From: Salinicoccus roseus
GTDB taxonomy: Bacteria > Bacillota > Bacilli > Staphylococcales > Salinicoccaceae
DNA: 64,000 nucleotides
Reading direction: 5' to 3'
Assembly: GCF_003814515.1 (NCBI RefSeq)
Contig: NZ_RKQJ01000004.1
Location: forward strand, 1 to 64,000
Within the stretch, counting starts at the first letter, position 1. Each line of letters begins with the position of its first letter. Positions 35,094 through 43,712 of the stretch are shown here, in pieces. The position numbers and the translations under genes are program-made. The notes under the pieces were generated by a model that saw only the letters and a program-made list of their open reading frames with translations, ran no database searches and was not told where the DNA came from.

Positions 35094-35819
35094 ATGACAC
35101 CACTCATCACTGTAAAGGACCTGAATGTCGCCTACCATGAGAAACCGGCATTATGGCACGTCAACATGTCGATACAGGAAAACAGCAGGACTGCCATAGT
35201 CGGTCCCAACGGTGCCGGCAAGTCGACACTCATCAAATCGATCATGAAGCTGATCCGCCCCGTATCCGGAAAGATTGAAATTGAAGGACGGGATGCCAGA
35301 CATGCGCTGAAGCGCGTAGCATATGTGCCCCAGAAAGGCGAAGTGAACTGGGATTTTCCAGCCACTGTCCTGGATGTCGTCCTGATGGGCCGCTATGTCC
35401 ATAAAGGATGGATCAAGCGGCCGAACAGAAAGGATGAAAGCATCGCGCTGTCCGCGCTGGAGACGATGAAGATGGAAGGCTTCAGAAACCGTCAGATATC
35501 CGAGCTTTCGGGCGGCCAGAAGCAGCGTGTATTCATTGCCCGCGCCATCGCCCAGGATGCAGACATATACATCATGGACGAACCTCTGCAGGGGATCGAC
35601 ATCACCACCGAAAAGCTGATCATCGATATAATGAAGCAGCTCCAACAGGAAGGCAAGACGTTCATCGTCGTCCACCACCATCTGGATACGGTGGAAGAAT
35701 ACTTCGACCATGTCGTCATACTGAACAAGACCGTCATTGCGGAAGGCACTATCGGCTCCGTATGGAATAGGAAAAACATCAACAGGGCCTACTATGAGAT
35801 GAGTCGTGCCCATGATTGA
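35094..35819 (+). CDS. Mn/Zn ABC transporter ATP-binding protein
   Basis: A 241-residue ABC ATPase with Walker A GPNGAGKST (about 38-46), the Q-loop in YVPQKGEVNWDFP, signature LSGGQKQRV, Walker B DADIYIMDEP and the switch His in VVHHHLD. The KGEVNWDFPATVLDVVLMGR segment is characteristic of the manganese/zinc (MntB/TroB/PsaB) group. It powers import through the two permeases. ATG 13 bases after the previous stop, with AGAGGAGG. Confidence 0.95.
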   Translation: MTPLITVKDLNVAYHEKPALWHVNMSIQENSRTAIVGPNGAGKSTLIKSIMKLIRPVSGKIEIEGRDARHALKRVAYVPQKGEVNWDFPATVLDVVLMGRYVHKGWIKRPNRKDESIALSALETMKMEGFRNRQISELSGGQKQRVFIARAIAQDADIYIMDEPLQGIDITTEKLIIDIMKQLQQEGKTFIVVHHHLDTVEEYFDHVVILNKTVIAEGTIGSVWNRKNINRAYYEMSRAHD

Positions 35820-36690
35820 TATATTATCCGGCTACACCTTCCTCATCGTCGCATTCGGCACTGTCATACTGGCCTTTGCATCGGGCATCATCGGAACCGT
35901 CAGTGTAATCAAGGGCCAAAGTCTGATCGGAGATGCCGTCGGTCATGCCACCTTCCCCGGCATCGTGATTGCCTTCATGCTCGTCGGCATCCGAGACACA
36001 CTTTCTCTCGCACTCGGAGCCCTGATACTCGGCATCGTTGCATTCTTGACCATCCAGCTCATTACGGAGCATTCCAAAATCACACTGGACAGTGCACTTG
36101 CACTTGTACTATCCTCATTCTTTGGACTTGGCATGGCGTTGATGAGCTTTGTCCAGGGGAACCCGGATTTTGACGGGACGCAGGGCCTTTCCGATTATAT
36201 ATTCGGCCAGGCCGCCTACATGCTGAGGAGTGATGTGTATCTCATAATCGCTGCCTCCATCCTGAGCCTGCTCATATTTTCACTGTTCTACCAGCAGATT
36301 AAAATATATATATTCGACCCCATATACAGCCGCAGCATCGGAATCAGCAATCCCTTGATGAACTTCATGGTTCTGGCCATCACAATCACACTGATTGCGG
36401 TAGGTCTCAAGGCTGTCGGAGCCATCCTCATCGTCAACCTGCTGATCGCCCCTGCGGTGATCGGCCAGCTGTGGTCGGACCGTTTTTTGAATGTACTGCT
36501 CATTGCCGGCACTACAGGTGCCATCGCGGCATTCATCGGCACCTATATCAGCACGGCCGGGGATGATATCGCCACAGGGCCTGCAATCATACTTGTATTG
36601 TCCGCCTTCGTCGTCTTTTCCATGCTCTTTTCAAGGAAAGGACTGCTCAGACGCAGCATCCATAGAAGGAAGTTTGGTGAACGCACATGA
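35812..36690 (+). CDS. Mn/Zn ABC transporter permease 1
   Basis: A 292-residue permease of the ABC-3 family with about eight to nine membrane helices. GDAVGHATFPGIVIAF and AVGAILIVNLLIAPAVIGQLW are the conserved regions of this family. The start is ATG 35812 (or GTG 35806); both lie inside the end of the ATPase gene, so translation is coupled. It ends by overlapping the second permease (ATGA). The two permeases form the membrane channel as a heterodimer. Confidence 0.92.
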   Translation: MIDILSGYTFLIVAFGTVILAFASGIIGTVSVIKGQSLIGDAVGHATFPGIVIAFMLVGIRDTLSLALGALILGIVAFLTIQLITEHSKITLDSALALVLSSFFGLGMALMSFVQGNPDFDGTQGLSDYIFGQAAYMLRSDVYLIIAASILSLLIFSLFYQQIKIYIFDPIYSRSIGISNPLMNFMVLAITITLIAVGLKAVGAILIVNLLIAPAVIGQLWSDRFLNVLLIAGTTGAIAAFIGTYISTAGDDIATGPAIILVLSAFVVFSMLFSRKGLLRRSIHRRKFGERT

Positions 36691-37796
36691 TGATCGAAGT
36701 CCTTTTTGTACTCATCGTGACAGCGATGGCGACCAGCCTGCTTGGTGTATTCCTTGTACTGCGCGGCATGGCCATGGTGACGGACGCGATCAGCCATACG
36801 ATACTGCTCGGCATCGTCCTCGCATTCTTCATCACGAATGATATCCGTTCGCCATGGCTCATCATTGCAGCAAGCCTCGTCGGTGTGCTCACCGTCTATA
36901 TCATAGAACTGGTCTCGCAGACCCGGCTGATCCGTCAGGATGCTGCCATCGGGTTCGTTTTCACCGCTCTTTTCGCCGTCGCCATCATTCTCGTTTCGAA
37001 ATATGCCGGTGATGTCCATCTGGACATGGATGTCGTACTCATGGGCGAAGTCATCTTTGCACCATTCAACCGTATCGAGATTTTCGGCCTCAGCATTCCG
37101 AATGCGCTGTGGCAGCTCTCGATCATACTGCTCATCAATATTGCATTCGTCCTATTGTTCTACAAGGAGCTGAAGATTACGAGCTTTGATCCGAAATTTG
37201 CATATATTGCCGGCTTCTCAGTCGCATTCATCCACTATGCACTGATGACACTCGTATCCGTCACCGCCGTCGCTGCCTTCGATGCAGTAGGATCGATCCT
37301 CGTCATCAATTTCTTCGTCGCCCCTGCGCTTACCGCCTATCTTCTTGTCAGGCGCATGGGGACGATGATCATTCTCGCCCTGTCTTTTGCAGTCCTGAAC
37401 AGTGTCGCCGGCTACTATACAAGCCTCTACTTCGACCTGTCCGTAGCAGGCACGACATCCTTCATTGCACTGATCACATTCATGATCGTGTTCCTGTTCA
37501 ATTCCAACGGATGGGTCAGCAGCTTTGTCCAGAAGACACGCCAGAAAAAGCAGTTCAATCGTGCAATGATACTGATGCTTCTGAATGAAAAGTCCCATGA
37601 ATCTTTGACACAGGAAGAGATCATGTCACATTTCAACCTGACGCCAAAGCGGTTCAACCGTCACATCGATCACTTGCTGATGAATGAATACATTGAAAAG
37701 CATAATAAGAACTACAGGCTGACACAGCGGGGTGTCGAATTCACCCACTATACGCGCATCAAATATGAACTGCCTGAAATGAATGACCACTATTGA
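36687..37796 (+). CDS. Mn/Zn ABC transporter permease 2 with C-terminal winged-helix domain
   Basis: A 369-residue ABC-3 permease. Residues 1-280 form the membrane part, with ISHTILLGIVLAFF and AVGSILVINFFVAPALTAYLL. After a basic linker (TRQKKQ), residues about 290-365 look like a winged helix: LTQEEIMSHFNLTPKRFNRHIDHLLMNEYI, then NYRLTQRGVEF as the wing. Long permeases of this kind occur in some Mn systems (TroD, B. subtilis MntC). The soluble part faces the cytoplasm and could sense metal or DNA; its function is not established. Confidence 0.88.
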   Translation: MMIEVLFVLIVTAMATSLLGVFLVLRGMAMVTDAISHTILLGIVLAFFITNDIRSPWLIIAASLVGVLTVYIIELVSQTRLIRQDAAIGFVFTALFAVAIILVSKYAGDVHLDMDVVLMGEVIFAPFNRIEIFGLSIPNALWQLSIILLINIAFVLLFYKELKITSFDPKFAYIAGFSVAFIHYALMTLVSVTAVAAFDAVGSILVINFFVAPALTAYLLVRRMGTMIILALSFAVLNSVAGYYTSLYFDLSVAGTTSFIALITFMIVFLFNSNGWVSSFVQKTRQKKQFNRAMILMLLNEKSHESLTQEEIMSHFNLTPKRFNRHIDHLLMNEYIEKHNKNYRLTQRGVEFTHYTRIKYELPEMNDHY

Positions 37797-37813
37797 GGAA
37801 TGGAGGGGTGGAT

Positions 37814-38467
37814 GTGAGTCCCACTAAAGAAGACTACTTGAAGATACTGTTCGAACTCGGCGGCAGGACCGAACAGGTCCCCAACAAGGAGATAGCCAGC
37901 CGCTTGAATATTTCCCCACCCACCGTGACAGAGATGATGCACAGTCTCGTCAAGGCTGGATGGGTCGCCTATACACCCTATAAAGGCAGCAAGCTGACCA
38001 GGGAAGGAACGGAATACGCGAAGAAACTGATAAGGAAGCATCGTCTGTGGGAAGTGTTCCTTGTGAAACATCTCGGCTTCCCGATCAACGAGGTCCATAC
38101 GGAAGCTGAACTTCTGGAACATTCAACAAGTTCTGTGCTTGCGGATAGACTTGAAGACTACCTCGGGAATCCTTCACACTGCCCCCACGGGGGTGTCATC
38201 TCGATCGATCATATGGATGACCAGGAAGCGAGCACGATACATCTGACGGAAGCGGAAATCGGCGCACCCGTCCGCATCTCCCGAATCGTCGATGACGAAA
38301 AACTTCACCACTACTTTAAAAATCATGACTTGAAGATCGGTGACCCGATTACAGTCACAGACAGGGATAGTGGACTCGACCTCCTTACAGTCCAGCATGG
38401 AACAACCGGGAAGGAAATCCAGGTCAGTCAGACGGTCGCCCAGTATCTTTTTGTTGAGAATATATAA
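37814..38467 (+). CDS. mntR: DtxR-family manganese regulator (MntR/SirR/ScaR type)
   Basis: A 217-residue three-domain regulator: winged helix (about 1-70; NKEIASRLNISPPTVTEMMHSL), dimerisation/metal domain (70-140; KHRLWEVFL and HTEAELLEHSTS) and a C-terminal FeoA/SH3-like domain (150-217). The His and Glu residues of the metal site match those of staphylococcal MntR and streptococcal ScaR. CPHGG marks the domain border as in ScaR. The start is GTG 37814, giving MSPTKEDYLK as in relatives, with GGAGGGG five bases upstream; an earlier in-frame TTG would place this site inside the gene. Probably represses its own operon with Mn2+. Confidence 0.92.
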   Translation: MSPTKEDYLKILFELGGRTEQVPNKEIASRLNISPPTVTEMMHSLVKAGWVAYTPYKGSKLTREGTEYAKKLIRKHRLWEVFLVKHLGFPINEVHTEAELLEHSTSSVLADRLEDYLGNPSHCPHGGVISIDHMDDQEASTIHLTEAEIGAPVRISRIVDDEKLHHYFKNHDLKIGDPITVTDRDSGLDLLTVQHGTTGKEIQVSQTVAQYLFVENI

Positions 38468-38472
38468 TATAA

Positions 38473-38503
38473 GAAGCCTTCTCCCATCAGGGGAGAAGGC
38501 TTC
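38473..38503. terminator. Hairpin between mntR and the quinone reductase gene
   Basis: Thirteen-base stem (38473-38485 with 38491-38503) around GAAGCCTTCTCCC. The flanking T-runs are poor, but its position between convergent genes supports a terminator. Confidence 0.7.
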
Positions 38504-38521
38504 TACAATTTCATTGAATTT

Positions 38522-39133
38522 TTACTTTCCCTGTCCGTCCTTGATCCACTTGGCGGTTTCGACGGTGCGTTTCGCCTGATGCTTCACCGCTTCTTCAATA
38601 TCTTCCACGATGCCATCTTCGCCTGCTGTTGCAGACACACCGTAAGGATTTCCTCCGGATGCAAACTGTACAGGGTCTGTATAGCCAGGAGGCACGATGA
38701 TTGCACCCCAGTGGGCCATCGTTTTATAGATGGACAATACTGTCGCTTCCTGTCCACCGTGGGAGTTCTGTGCAGAGGACATGGCACTGACCACTTTATT
38801 GACCAGCTTGCCCTGACCCCAAAGTCCCCCGGTCGTATCGATGAACGCACGGAATTGGGATGCTTCCACCCCAAAGCGCGTCGGTGCACTGAAGATGATG
38901 GCATCTGCCCAGTCCAGATCTTCAGTCGTCGCCTCTTCCACATCCTGCGTCTTCTCGTAATGTTCTTTCCAAGCAGGGTTCTGCTCTATCGCTTCCATCG
39001 GTGCCGTCTCAGGCACTCTGCGCAATCTTACATTCGCGCCAACACTCTTACCTGCTTCTTCAGCCCATTGGGCCATCTGATGATTGGTACCAGTCGAACT
39101 ATAATAGACTATTGCCAGATTCAGTTCTGCCAT
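38522..39133 (-). CDS. wrbA: NAD(P)H:quinone oxidoreductase, WrbA type
   Basis: A 203-residue flavodoxin-like enzyme reducing quinones by two electrons. It has the FMN phosphate loop YYSSTGTNHQMA, APTRFGVEASQFRAFIDTTGG and SAQNSHGGQEATVLSIYKTMAHWGA-like flavin-contact regions typical of WrbA. ATG at 39133 has GGAGA ten bases upstream. It lies 42 bases after the MarR gene in the same direction, so the pair is probably a quinone- or electrophile-induced unit like the MhqR-controlled genes of Bacillus. Confidence 0.9.
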   Translation of the reverse strand: MAELNLAIVYYSSTGTNHQMAQWAEEAGKSVGANVRLRRVPETAPMEAIEQNPAWKEHYEKTQDVEEATTEDLDWADAIIFSAPTRFGVEASQFRAFIDTTGGLWGQGKLVNKVVSAMSSAQNSHGGQEATVLSIYKTMAHWGAIIVPPGYTDPVQFASGGNPYGVSATAGEDGIVEDIEEAVKHQAKRTVETAKWIKDGQGK

Positions 39134-39175
39134 GATATCTCTCCTTTGTAAGAATGGTGTCACGGATAAGATACG

Positions 39176-39616
39176 CTATATCGAAACATTCTTCCCCAGC
39201 TTCTTGAGCAGTTCGATCAATTGTGCCTTCTCTTTCGGATCGAGGCCATCCGCCGCCTGTTCCAGGCGCTCGGCATGCTCAGGGAATATCTTATCCATCA
39301 ACGCTTGTCCTCTACCCGTGAGTGAAACGTATGAAACACGGCGGTCCGCTTCATACTGCTCCTTTTTGACATAGTCCTCCTTCTCGAGGTTATTGACCAC
39401 GTAGGTGATTGAGCTCGAGGATATCAGCACTTTCTCCCCGATGTGCTGTACCTGCTGTGGCCCTTTGCTGTAGAGGAGTTCCAATACAGCGAAGGCCGTC
39501 GGGTTGAGGCCATGTGTACGCATATCCTTGAATGCTTCCGTCTGGAAAGCATTGAATGCATGGTGGAGGACGACATAGAGTTTCAGGGAGAGTTCCCTGT
39601 TATTCGACGCTTTCAT
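39176..39616 (-). CDS. MarR-family regulator (MhqR-like)
   Basis: A 146-residue winged-helix protein with MarR architecture: helical dimer ends and the central GLNPTAFAVLELLYSKGPQQVQHI-type helix-turn-helix region, then the wing EQYEADRRVSYVSLTGRG. DxRxxxVxLT is the MarR hallmark. It resembles MhqR/YkvE-type regulators that respond to quinones, and the neighbouring gene is a quinone reductase. A TATAAT lies upstream on the minus strand (39683-39688), but the -35 and operator are unclear; the palindrome TGATATCA nearby is one candidate. Confidence 0.85.
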   Translation of the reverse strand: MKASNNRELSLKLYVVLHHAFNAFQTEAFKDMRTHGLNPTAFAVLELLYSKGPQQVQHIGEKVLISSSSITYVVNNLEKEDYVKKEQYEADRRVSYVSLTGRGQALMDKIFPEHAERLEQAADGLDPKEKAQLIELLKKLGKNVSI

Positions 39617-39787
39617 TTCTTCACTTCTCCATTCATCTAAAATTCCATCCGAATCGAATGGATGAACCTTGATATCATTGTATTATACCCCAACACACAT
39701 CTGGTATATAAATTTCATGTTTTAATATGTTAGCATAGTGTATATGTTAATTGAATGTAAAAAATAAAATAAGTTAGGAGAATATCT

Positions 39788-41380
39788 ATGTCGAACAAAC
39801 CGAAGCGCAAAGAGTTCAAGACGATAGACTGGAAAATTTTCCTGCCTTCTGTACTCTTCATCCTGGCACTCAGTATTCCATTCTCCCTCTATGAATCGGA
39901 GTCACTGGAACTGCTCAATGGCATCTTCGATCAGATCGTTTCCTCCTTCGGCTGGGGTTATATCTGGTATGCGACGATCCTGCTTGCTGCAGGCCTCTAC
40001 CTGTCCTTTTCCAAATATGGGCAGGTTGTACTTGGTGAACCGGACGAAAAACCCCGGTTTTCATTGTTCTCATATGCCTCCATCCTGATTGCCATGGGGC
40101 TCGGCTCCACAATCATGAGAACCGGTATGGTGCAGTGGGCTGAAGTGGCGAACAATCCACCATTCGGCATCGAACCGGGCTCCGGGGAGTCCTTCCTTTG
40201 GGGCAACGCCTACGCGATGTACATGTGGAGCTTCCAGATCTTTTCAATATTCGTAATGACGGCTCCGGCCATCGCATACATCATCCACGTAAAAAAACGA
40301 CCGATGATGCGCATATCCGAGGCGACGCGGGTGATTTTTGGTGATCGGTTCACCGACGGCGTCGGCGGCATCCTCATTGACATCCTATTCCTTGTAAGCA
40401 TCCTCTCAGGTGCCGCAGTGACACTTGGACTCGGGACACCGATCATTACATCCAACCTTGCCGCACTGCTGGACACTGAAGTGACGTTTACAATGACCAT
40501 GATCGTAACGTTCATCTGGGTTGCACTATTCTCATTGAGTGCCTACCTCGGGATAGAGAAAGGGATACGGCGCCTCAGTCTGTTGAACATGTACCTGGCT
40601 GCATTTCTGGCCATCTTCATACTTATCGTCGGTCCTGGAATCTTCATCATGGACTTCTTCACCGATACCATCGGCCACCTGCTGAACAACTATCTCACAT
40701 ACTCGTTCTTCACCGATTCAGTAGCAGTGGAACAGACAGCCCATATGAGAAGTCATATGATCTTCTGGATTGCCTATAGTGCCACGTGGGCCATGCTTCA
40801 CAGTGTGTTTGCAGCCAAGATTTCACGTGGCCGGACAATAAAGGAAATGATCCTGACCTACCTCCTGGCACCGACTGCACTTTCCTGGGTCGCGACAGGC
40901 GTACTCGGAGGCATTGGGGTGCACAGACAGAAGAATGGTGAGCTTGACGTTCTGGCACTCGCCCAGGAACAGGAAGCTGTACAGATAATTCCTGATATCC
41001 TGCAGACCCTCCCCATGTCCGGACTCGTCATGGTGCTCTATATCATCATGGCGATGATCTTCCTGACTACGACACTCGACTCCACCACATTCACCATTGC
41101 CGCCTATACCAGCAAGGAGGATATGAGTGAACAGGATCCATCGAAGTTCCTGAGGATATTCGTCGCTTTCGTCATCACAGGACTGGCACTTGTGCTGATG
41201 CAGATCGGCGGACTTGCACCGCTTGAAGTCGTCTCGGGCATGATGGGACTGCCGATCATCATCCTTCAGTTCCTGACCATCTATGCCGTCAAGAAGATGA
41301 TTGACGAAGACGAAGCATGGAAATACAATATCAGAAAGCCGACAAGCGACGATGTCGATGTCTACGGATACAAGAAATAG
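39788..41380 (+). CDS. Divergent BCCT-family transporter
   Basis: A 530-residue carrier with twelve predicted helices and the BCCT fold, shown by the invariant KISRGRTIKE loop after TM8 and FLTTTLDSTTFTIAAYT near TM10. Two regions that bind trimethylammonium substrates in known members are altered: the TM4 glycine motif is GLGSTIMRTGMVQWAEV rather than GMGIGLMFWGVAEP, and TM8 reads WIAYSATWAM rather than the Trp-rich WAWWISW. It is therefore uncertain that it moves betaine, choline or carnitine. The 5' region is AT-rich without a clear promoter. Confidence 0.85.
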   Translation: MSNKPKRKEFKTIDWKIFLPSVLFILALSIPFSLYESESLELLNGIFDQIVSSFGWGYIWYATILLAAGLYLSFSKYGQVVLGEPDEKPRFSLFSYASILIAMGLGSTIMRTGMVQWAEVANNPPFGIEPGSGESFLWGNAYAMYMWSFQIFSIFVMTAPAIAYIIHVKKRPMMRISEATRVIFGDRFTDGVGGILIDILFLVSILSGAAVTLGLGTPIITSNLAALLDTEVTFTMTMIVTFIWVALFSLSAYLGIEKGIRRLSLLNMYLAAFLAIFILIVGPGIFIMDFFTDTIGHLLNNYLTYSFFTDSVAVEQTAHMRSHMIFWIAYSATWAMLHSVFAAKISRGRTIKEMILTYLLAPTALSWVATGVLGGIGVHRQKNGELDVLALAQEQEAVQIIPDILQTLPMSGLVMVLYIIMAMIFLTTTLDSTTFTIAAYTSKEDMSEQDPSKFLRIFVAFVITGLALVLMQIGGLAPLEVVSGMMGLPIIILQFLTIYAVKKMIDEDEAWKYNIRKPTSDDVDVYGYKK

Positions 41381-41388
41381 CACAAAGA

Positions 41389-41422
41389 AAGCGCGAACCT
41401 GCACTTGCAGGTTCGCGCTTTT
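41389..41422. terminator. Bidirectional terminator
   Basis: Fifteen-base perfect stem (41389-41403 with 41406-41420) around GCGCGAACCTGCA, serving the BCCT gene (+) and dps (-). Confidence 0.9.
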
Positions 41423-41432
41423 CAATGTGCCG

Positions 41433-41900
41433 CTACTGGCTGACTTCTTTTCCGAGGAAGGATTTGAGCATCCAGTTGTTCTTTTCGATATCCGTGATCA
41501 TGCCGATGAAGATATCTGCCGTACGATCATCCCCGGCATCTTCTGCGATTTTTCTGCCTTCATCCAGTTCCTTGATGACAGTATCATAGTCCTGTGCAAG
41601 CTGCCTTACCATCTCATTTGCGTCAATGTCGTACTCCGCTTCCTTGACGCTTGCCTTCTCGATGGCATCCGACTGCTTCCCGATCGGCTCTCCTCCGATT
41701 GCAAGCAGCCTTTCCGCGAGTTCATCCACATAAGTTGACGCGGTGTCATAGAGCTCTTCGAATTTGTCATGCAGGGAGAAGAAGTTGTGCCCTTTTACAT
41801 ACCAATGATAGTTATGAAGTTTCGTCCATAGTACTGTAAAATTGGCGACCTGTAGATTGAGTGCTTCCCTTACTTCCTGCTTATTGTCTGAATTAGCCAT
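41433..41900 (-). CDS. dps: Dps-family ferritin-like DNA protection protein
   Basis: A 155-residue member of the Dps/MrgA family, which stores iron, removes hydrogen peroxide and coats DNA. The ferroxidase-centre residues are present: WTKLHNYHWYVKGHNFFSLHDKFEELYD, with the conserved His, His, Asp and Glu. Length is normal. It is monocistronic, ends at a shared terminator and has both a sigma-B-like promoter and a PerR-type box upstream, so both general stress and peroxide control are expected. Confidence 0.94.
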   Translation of the reverse strand: MANSDNKQEVREALNLQVANFTVLWTKLHNYHWYVKGHNFFSLHDKFEELYDTASTYVDELAERLLAIGGEPIGKQSDAIEKASVKEAEYDIDANEMVRQLAQDYDTVIKELDEGRKIAEDAGDDRTADIFIGMITDIEKNNWMLKSFLGKEVSQ

Positions 41901-41920
41901 CCATTATCACCTATCCTTTA

Positions 41921-41935
41921 TTGTAATCATGATAA
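41921..41935. promoter_or_regulatory. PerR box upstream of dps
   Basis: TTGTAATCATGATAA matches the PerR consensus TTATAATNATTATAA at 12 of 14 defined positions. It overlaps the expected transcription start, as needed for repression. Confidence 0.75.
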
Positions 41936-41937
41936 CT

Positions 41938-41962
41938 ATACCCTGGGCGGAACTGTTCAAAC
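41938..41962 (-). promoter_or_regulatory. Sigma-B promoter of dps
   Basis: On the minus strand GTTTGA (41957-41962), 13-base spacer, GGGTAT (41938-41943), close to the sigma-B consensus GTTTAA-N12-15-GGGTAT. Confidence 0.75.
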
Positions 41963-41988
41963 GCGTGCGCTACGGCTTCAAATATTCG

Positions 41989-42654
41989 TCACAGTATGGA
42001 ATAATCCAGCACCTGATAGGTCCGGTTGTCGATTTTTCCAATCATTCCATCCGCTTCGAGCTTCTTGAAAATACGAGTCAATGTCTCCGGCTGCATGCTC
42101 AAATATGAAGAGAGGTCCTTCTTCGTCATTTTGAGTCTCAGGAAGTCTTCGTCATCGACATGGGTGCGTATATATTCGATCAGACGCTCCTCACTGTTCA
42201 TCAATGCAATGTTCGTCGCCTGCTGCTCCACTTCATTCAGCCGTGTCGAGAACCGTTCGATGATCTTGATGCCGATATCCGGATATTCCTTGAGCAGGAC
42301 ATAGAGGTCTGCCTTCCTGATTTCACACACCCTTGAATCCTGCACTATCTCCGCATAGGAATCATGCAGCTTCTCGCCCCCAAAAAGCGCCAGTTCACCC
42401 GTAAAGTCACCCGGCAGCAGCACCCTGATGAGCTGCTCCTTCCCTTCCTCATTCAGCCGGTATATCCTGATCTTTCCACGATGGAGGACGAACAGCGAAT
42501 CTTTCGGGTCTCCTGCCATATAAAGGTGATCATTCTTTTCGTAAGACCGGGATTCCACTTTCTCATATACTTCATTCATTTCCCCTTCAGTAAGATGATT
42601 GAAGATCGGTACTTTCCTGACACACATCTTATGATTGCCATGACTTGCTGCCAA
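41989..42654 (-). CDS. Crp/Fnr-family regulator
   Basis: A 221-residue protein with a cyclic-nucleotide-binding-like beta barrel (about 15-120) and a C-terminal winged helix (about 150-220): LRLKMTKKDLSSYLSMQPETLTRIFKKLEADGMI. A single N-terminal Cys within HKMCVRKVPIFNHL, with nearby histidines, recurs in Firmicute members and could bind a cofactor; it lacks the four-Cys cluster of enteric FNR. The start is TTG 42654, supported by GGAGGAG five bases upstream; the alternative ATG at 42627 lacks a site. Its own targets are unknown; a Crp/Fnr-type box occurs ahead of the DoxX gene in this window. Confidence 0.85.
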   Translation of the reverse strand: MAASHGNHKMCVRKVPIFNHLTEGEMNEVYEKVESRSYEKNDHLYMAGDPKDSLFVLHRGKIRIYRLNEEGKEQLIRVLLPGDFTGELALFGGEKLHDSYAEIVQDSRVCEIRKADLYVLLKEYPDIGIKIIERFSTRLNEVEQQATNIALMNSEERLIEYIRTHVDDEDFLRLKMTKKDLSSYLSMQPETLTRIFKKLEADGMIGKIDNRTYQVLDYSIL

Positions 42655-42783
42655 ATTATCTCCTCCCCGTTCAACACTCTCTTTTCTTACTGCTTATTCT
42701 GCTGTTCCAATATCCCATCCACTTCTCATTATAAACCAAGGGGACAGTTTAAAAATTGATGGCAGTCAATGATTCCTGAAAAT

Positions 42784-42811
42784 AAAAAAGAACCGCCATA
42801 TATGCGGTTCC
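42784..42811 (-). terminator. terminator after the Cof-type phosphatase
   Basis: Stem GAACCGC/GCGGTTC (42790-42796 with 42804-42810) followed on the minus strand by TTTTTT. Confidence 0.85.
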
Positions 42812-42844
42812 CTGATGATGCTTGAGCGGTTCTCCTGTAATACG

Positions 42845-43627
42845 CTATTTGATCAGCCCGGCCATTTGCAGACCATGCAGAATGCCGTCTTCATCCACGT
42901 CTTTGGTGATATATTTTGCATGGGACTTCACCTTGTCCGCTGCATTGCCCATGGCGAAGCTGTGATGGACGGTACTCAGCATTTCAAGGTCGTTCGGTCC
43001 GTCCCCGAATGCATACTGCCTGTCGGCAGGCAGTCCGAGGCGCTCGATCACCTTCTCAATCCCATTGGCCTTCGATCCGCCCTTAGGCAGCACATCCACA
43101 GACACAGGATGCCATCTGATGAAGTCGAAGGCATCGTAGGCCGCTTCGTACTGCTGCTCCTCCCCTTCCGGACAGAACAGCAGTGTCTGGTACAGTTCCT
43201 TCACCTCATGATAGCTCGGATCATGTCCCGGCATCATATCGAGCTTCAAGGTCGATATGCCTTCCGTAATGTACTCGTGCTCCGGAACATTGGACATCAT
43301 GTCATCTTCGTTCAGATAGACGACCGGATGATCGTTCTCGAGCGCTTCCTCAGTCATCCTATCCAACGCCTTTGCATCGAGAGGGTTCTTGTAGATGACT
43401 TCTCCTTCCAGCACCACATACTGGCCGTTGAAGCTGACGTATGTTTCGATGCCGAGCGATTCCCTGAGTTCCTTGAACATGAACGGTGCCCGTCCCGTCG
43501 CGATCGCTACTATATGACCAGCATCCTGCAACTCCCCTACTGCACGCCTTGTCGATTCCGGCAGTTTCTTTTCCCGGTTCAGTAATGTGCCATCAATATC
43601 AAAGAAAATTATGCTTTTGTCCTTCAT
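42845..43627 (-). CDS. Cof-type HAD-IIB phosphatase
   Basis: A 260-residue HAD hydrolase of subclass IIB. Motif I IIFFDIDGTLLNREKKLP, motif II ATGRAPFMFKEL, the KGGSKANGIEKVIERLG segment with the conserved Lys, and motif IV FGDGPNDLEML. Members (YwtE, YkrA and similar) dephosphorylate sugar phosphates, flavin precursors or PLP; the substrate cannot be assigned. ATG 43627 has GAGGTG six bases upstream. Confidence 0.92.
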   Translation of the reverse strand: MKDKSIIFFDIDGTLLNREKKLPESTRRAVGELQDAGHIVAIATGRAPFMFKELRESLGIETYVSFNGQYVVLEGEVIYKNPLDAKALDRMTEEALENDHPVVYLNEDDMMSNVPEHEYITEGISTLKLDMMPGHDPSYHEVKELYQTLLFCPEGEEQQYEAAYDAFDFIRWHPVSVDVLPKGGSKANGIEKVIERLGLPADRQYAFGDGPNDLEMLSTVHHSFAMGNAADKVKSHAKYITKDVDEDGILHGLQMAGLIK

Positions 43628-43712
43628 CCACTGCACCTCATCCTGAATTTTTTATAATTTTAGATCACTCTCATCATACATTATGAAAAGCCTTCCATGT
43701 CAAAGAAAGTCC

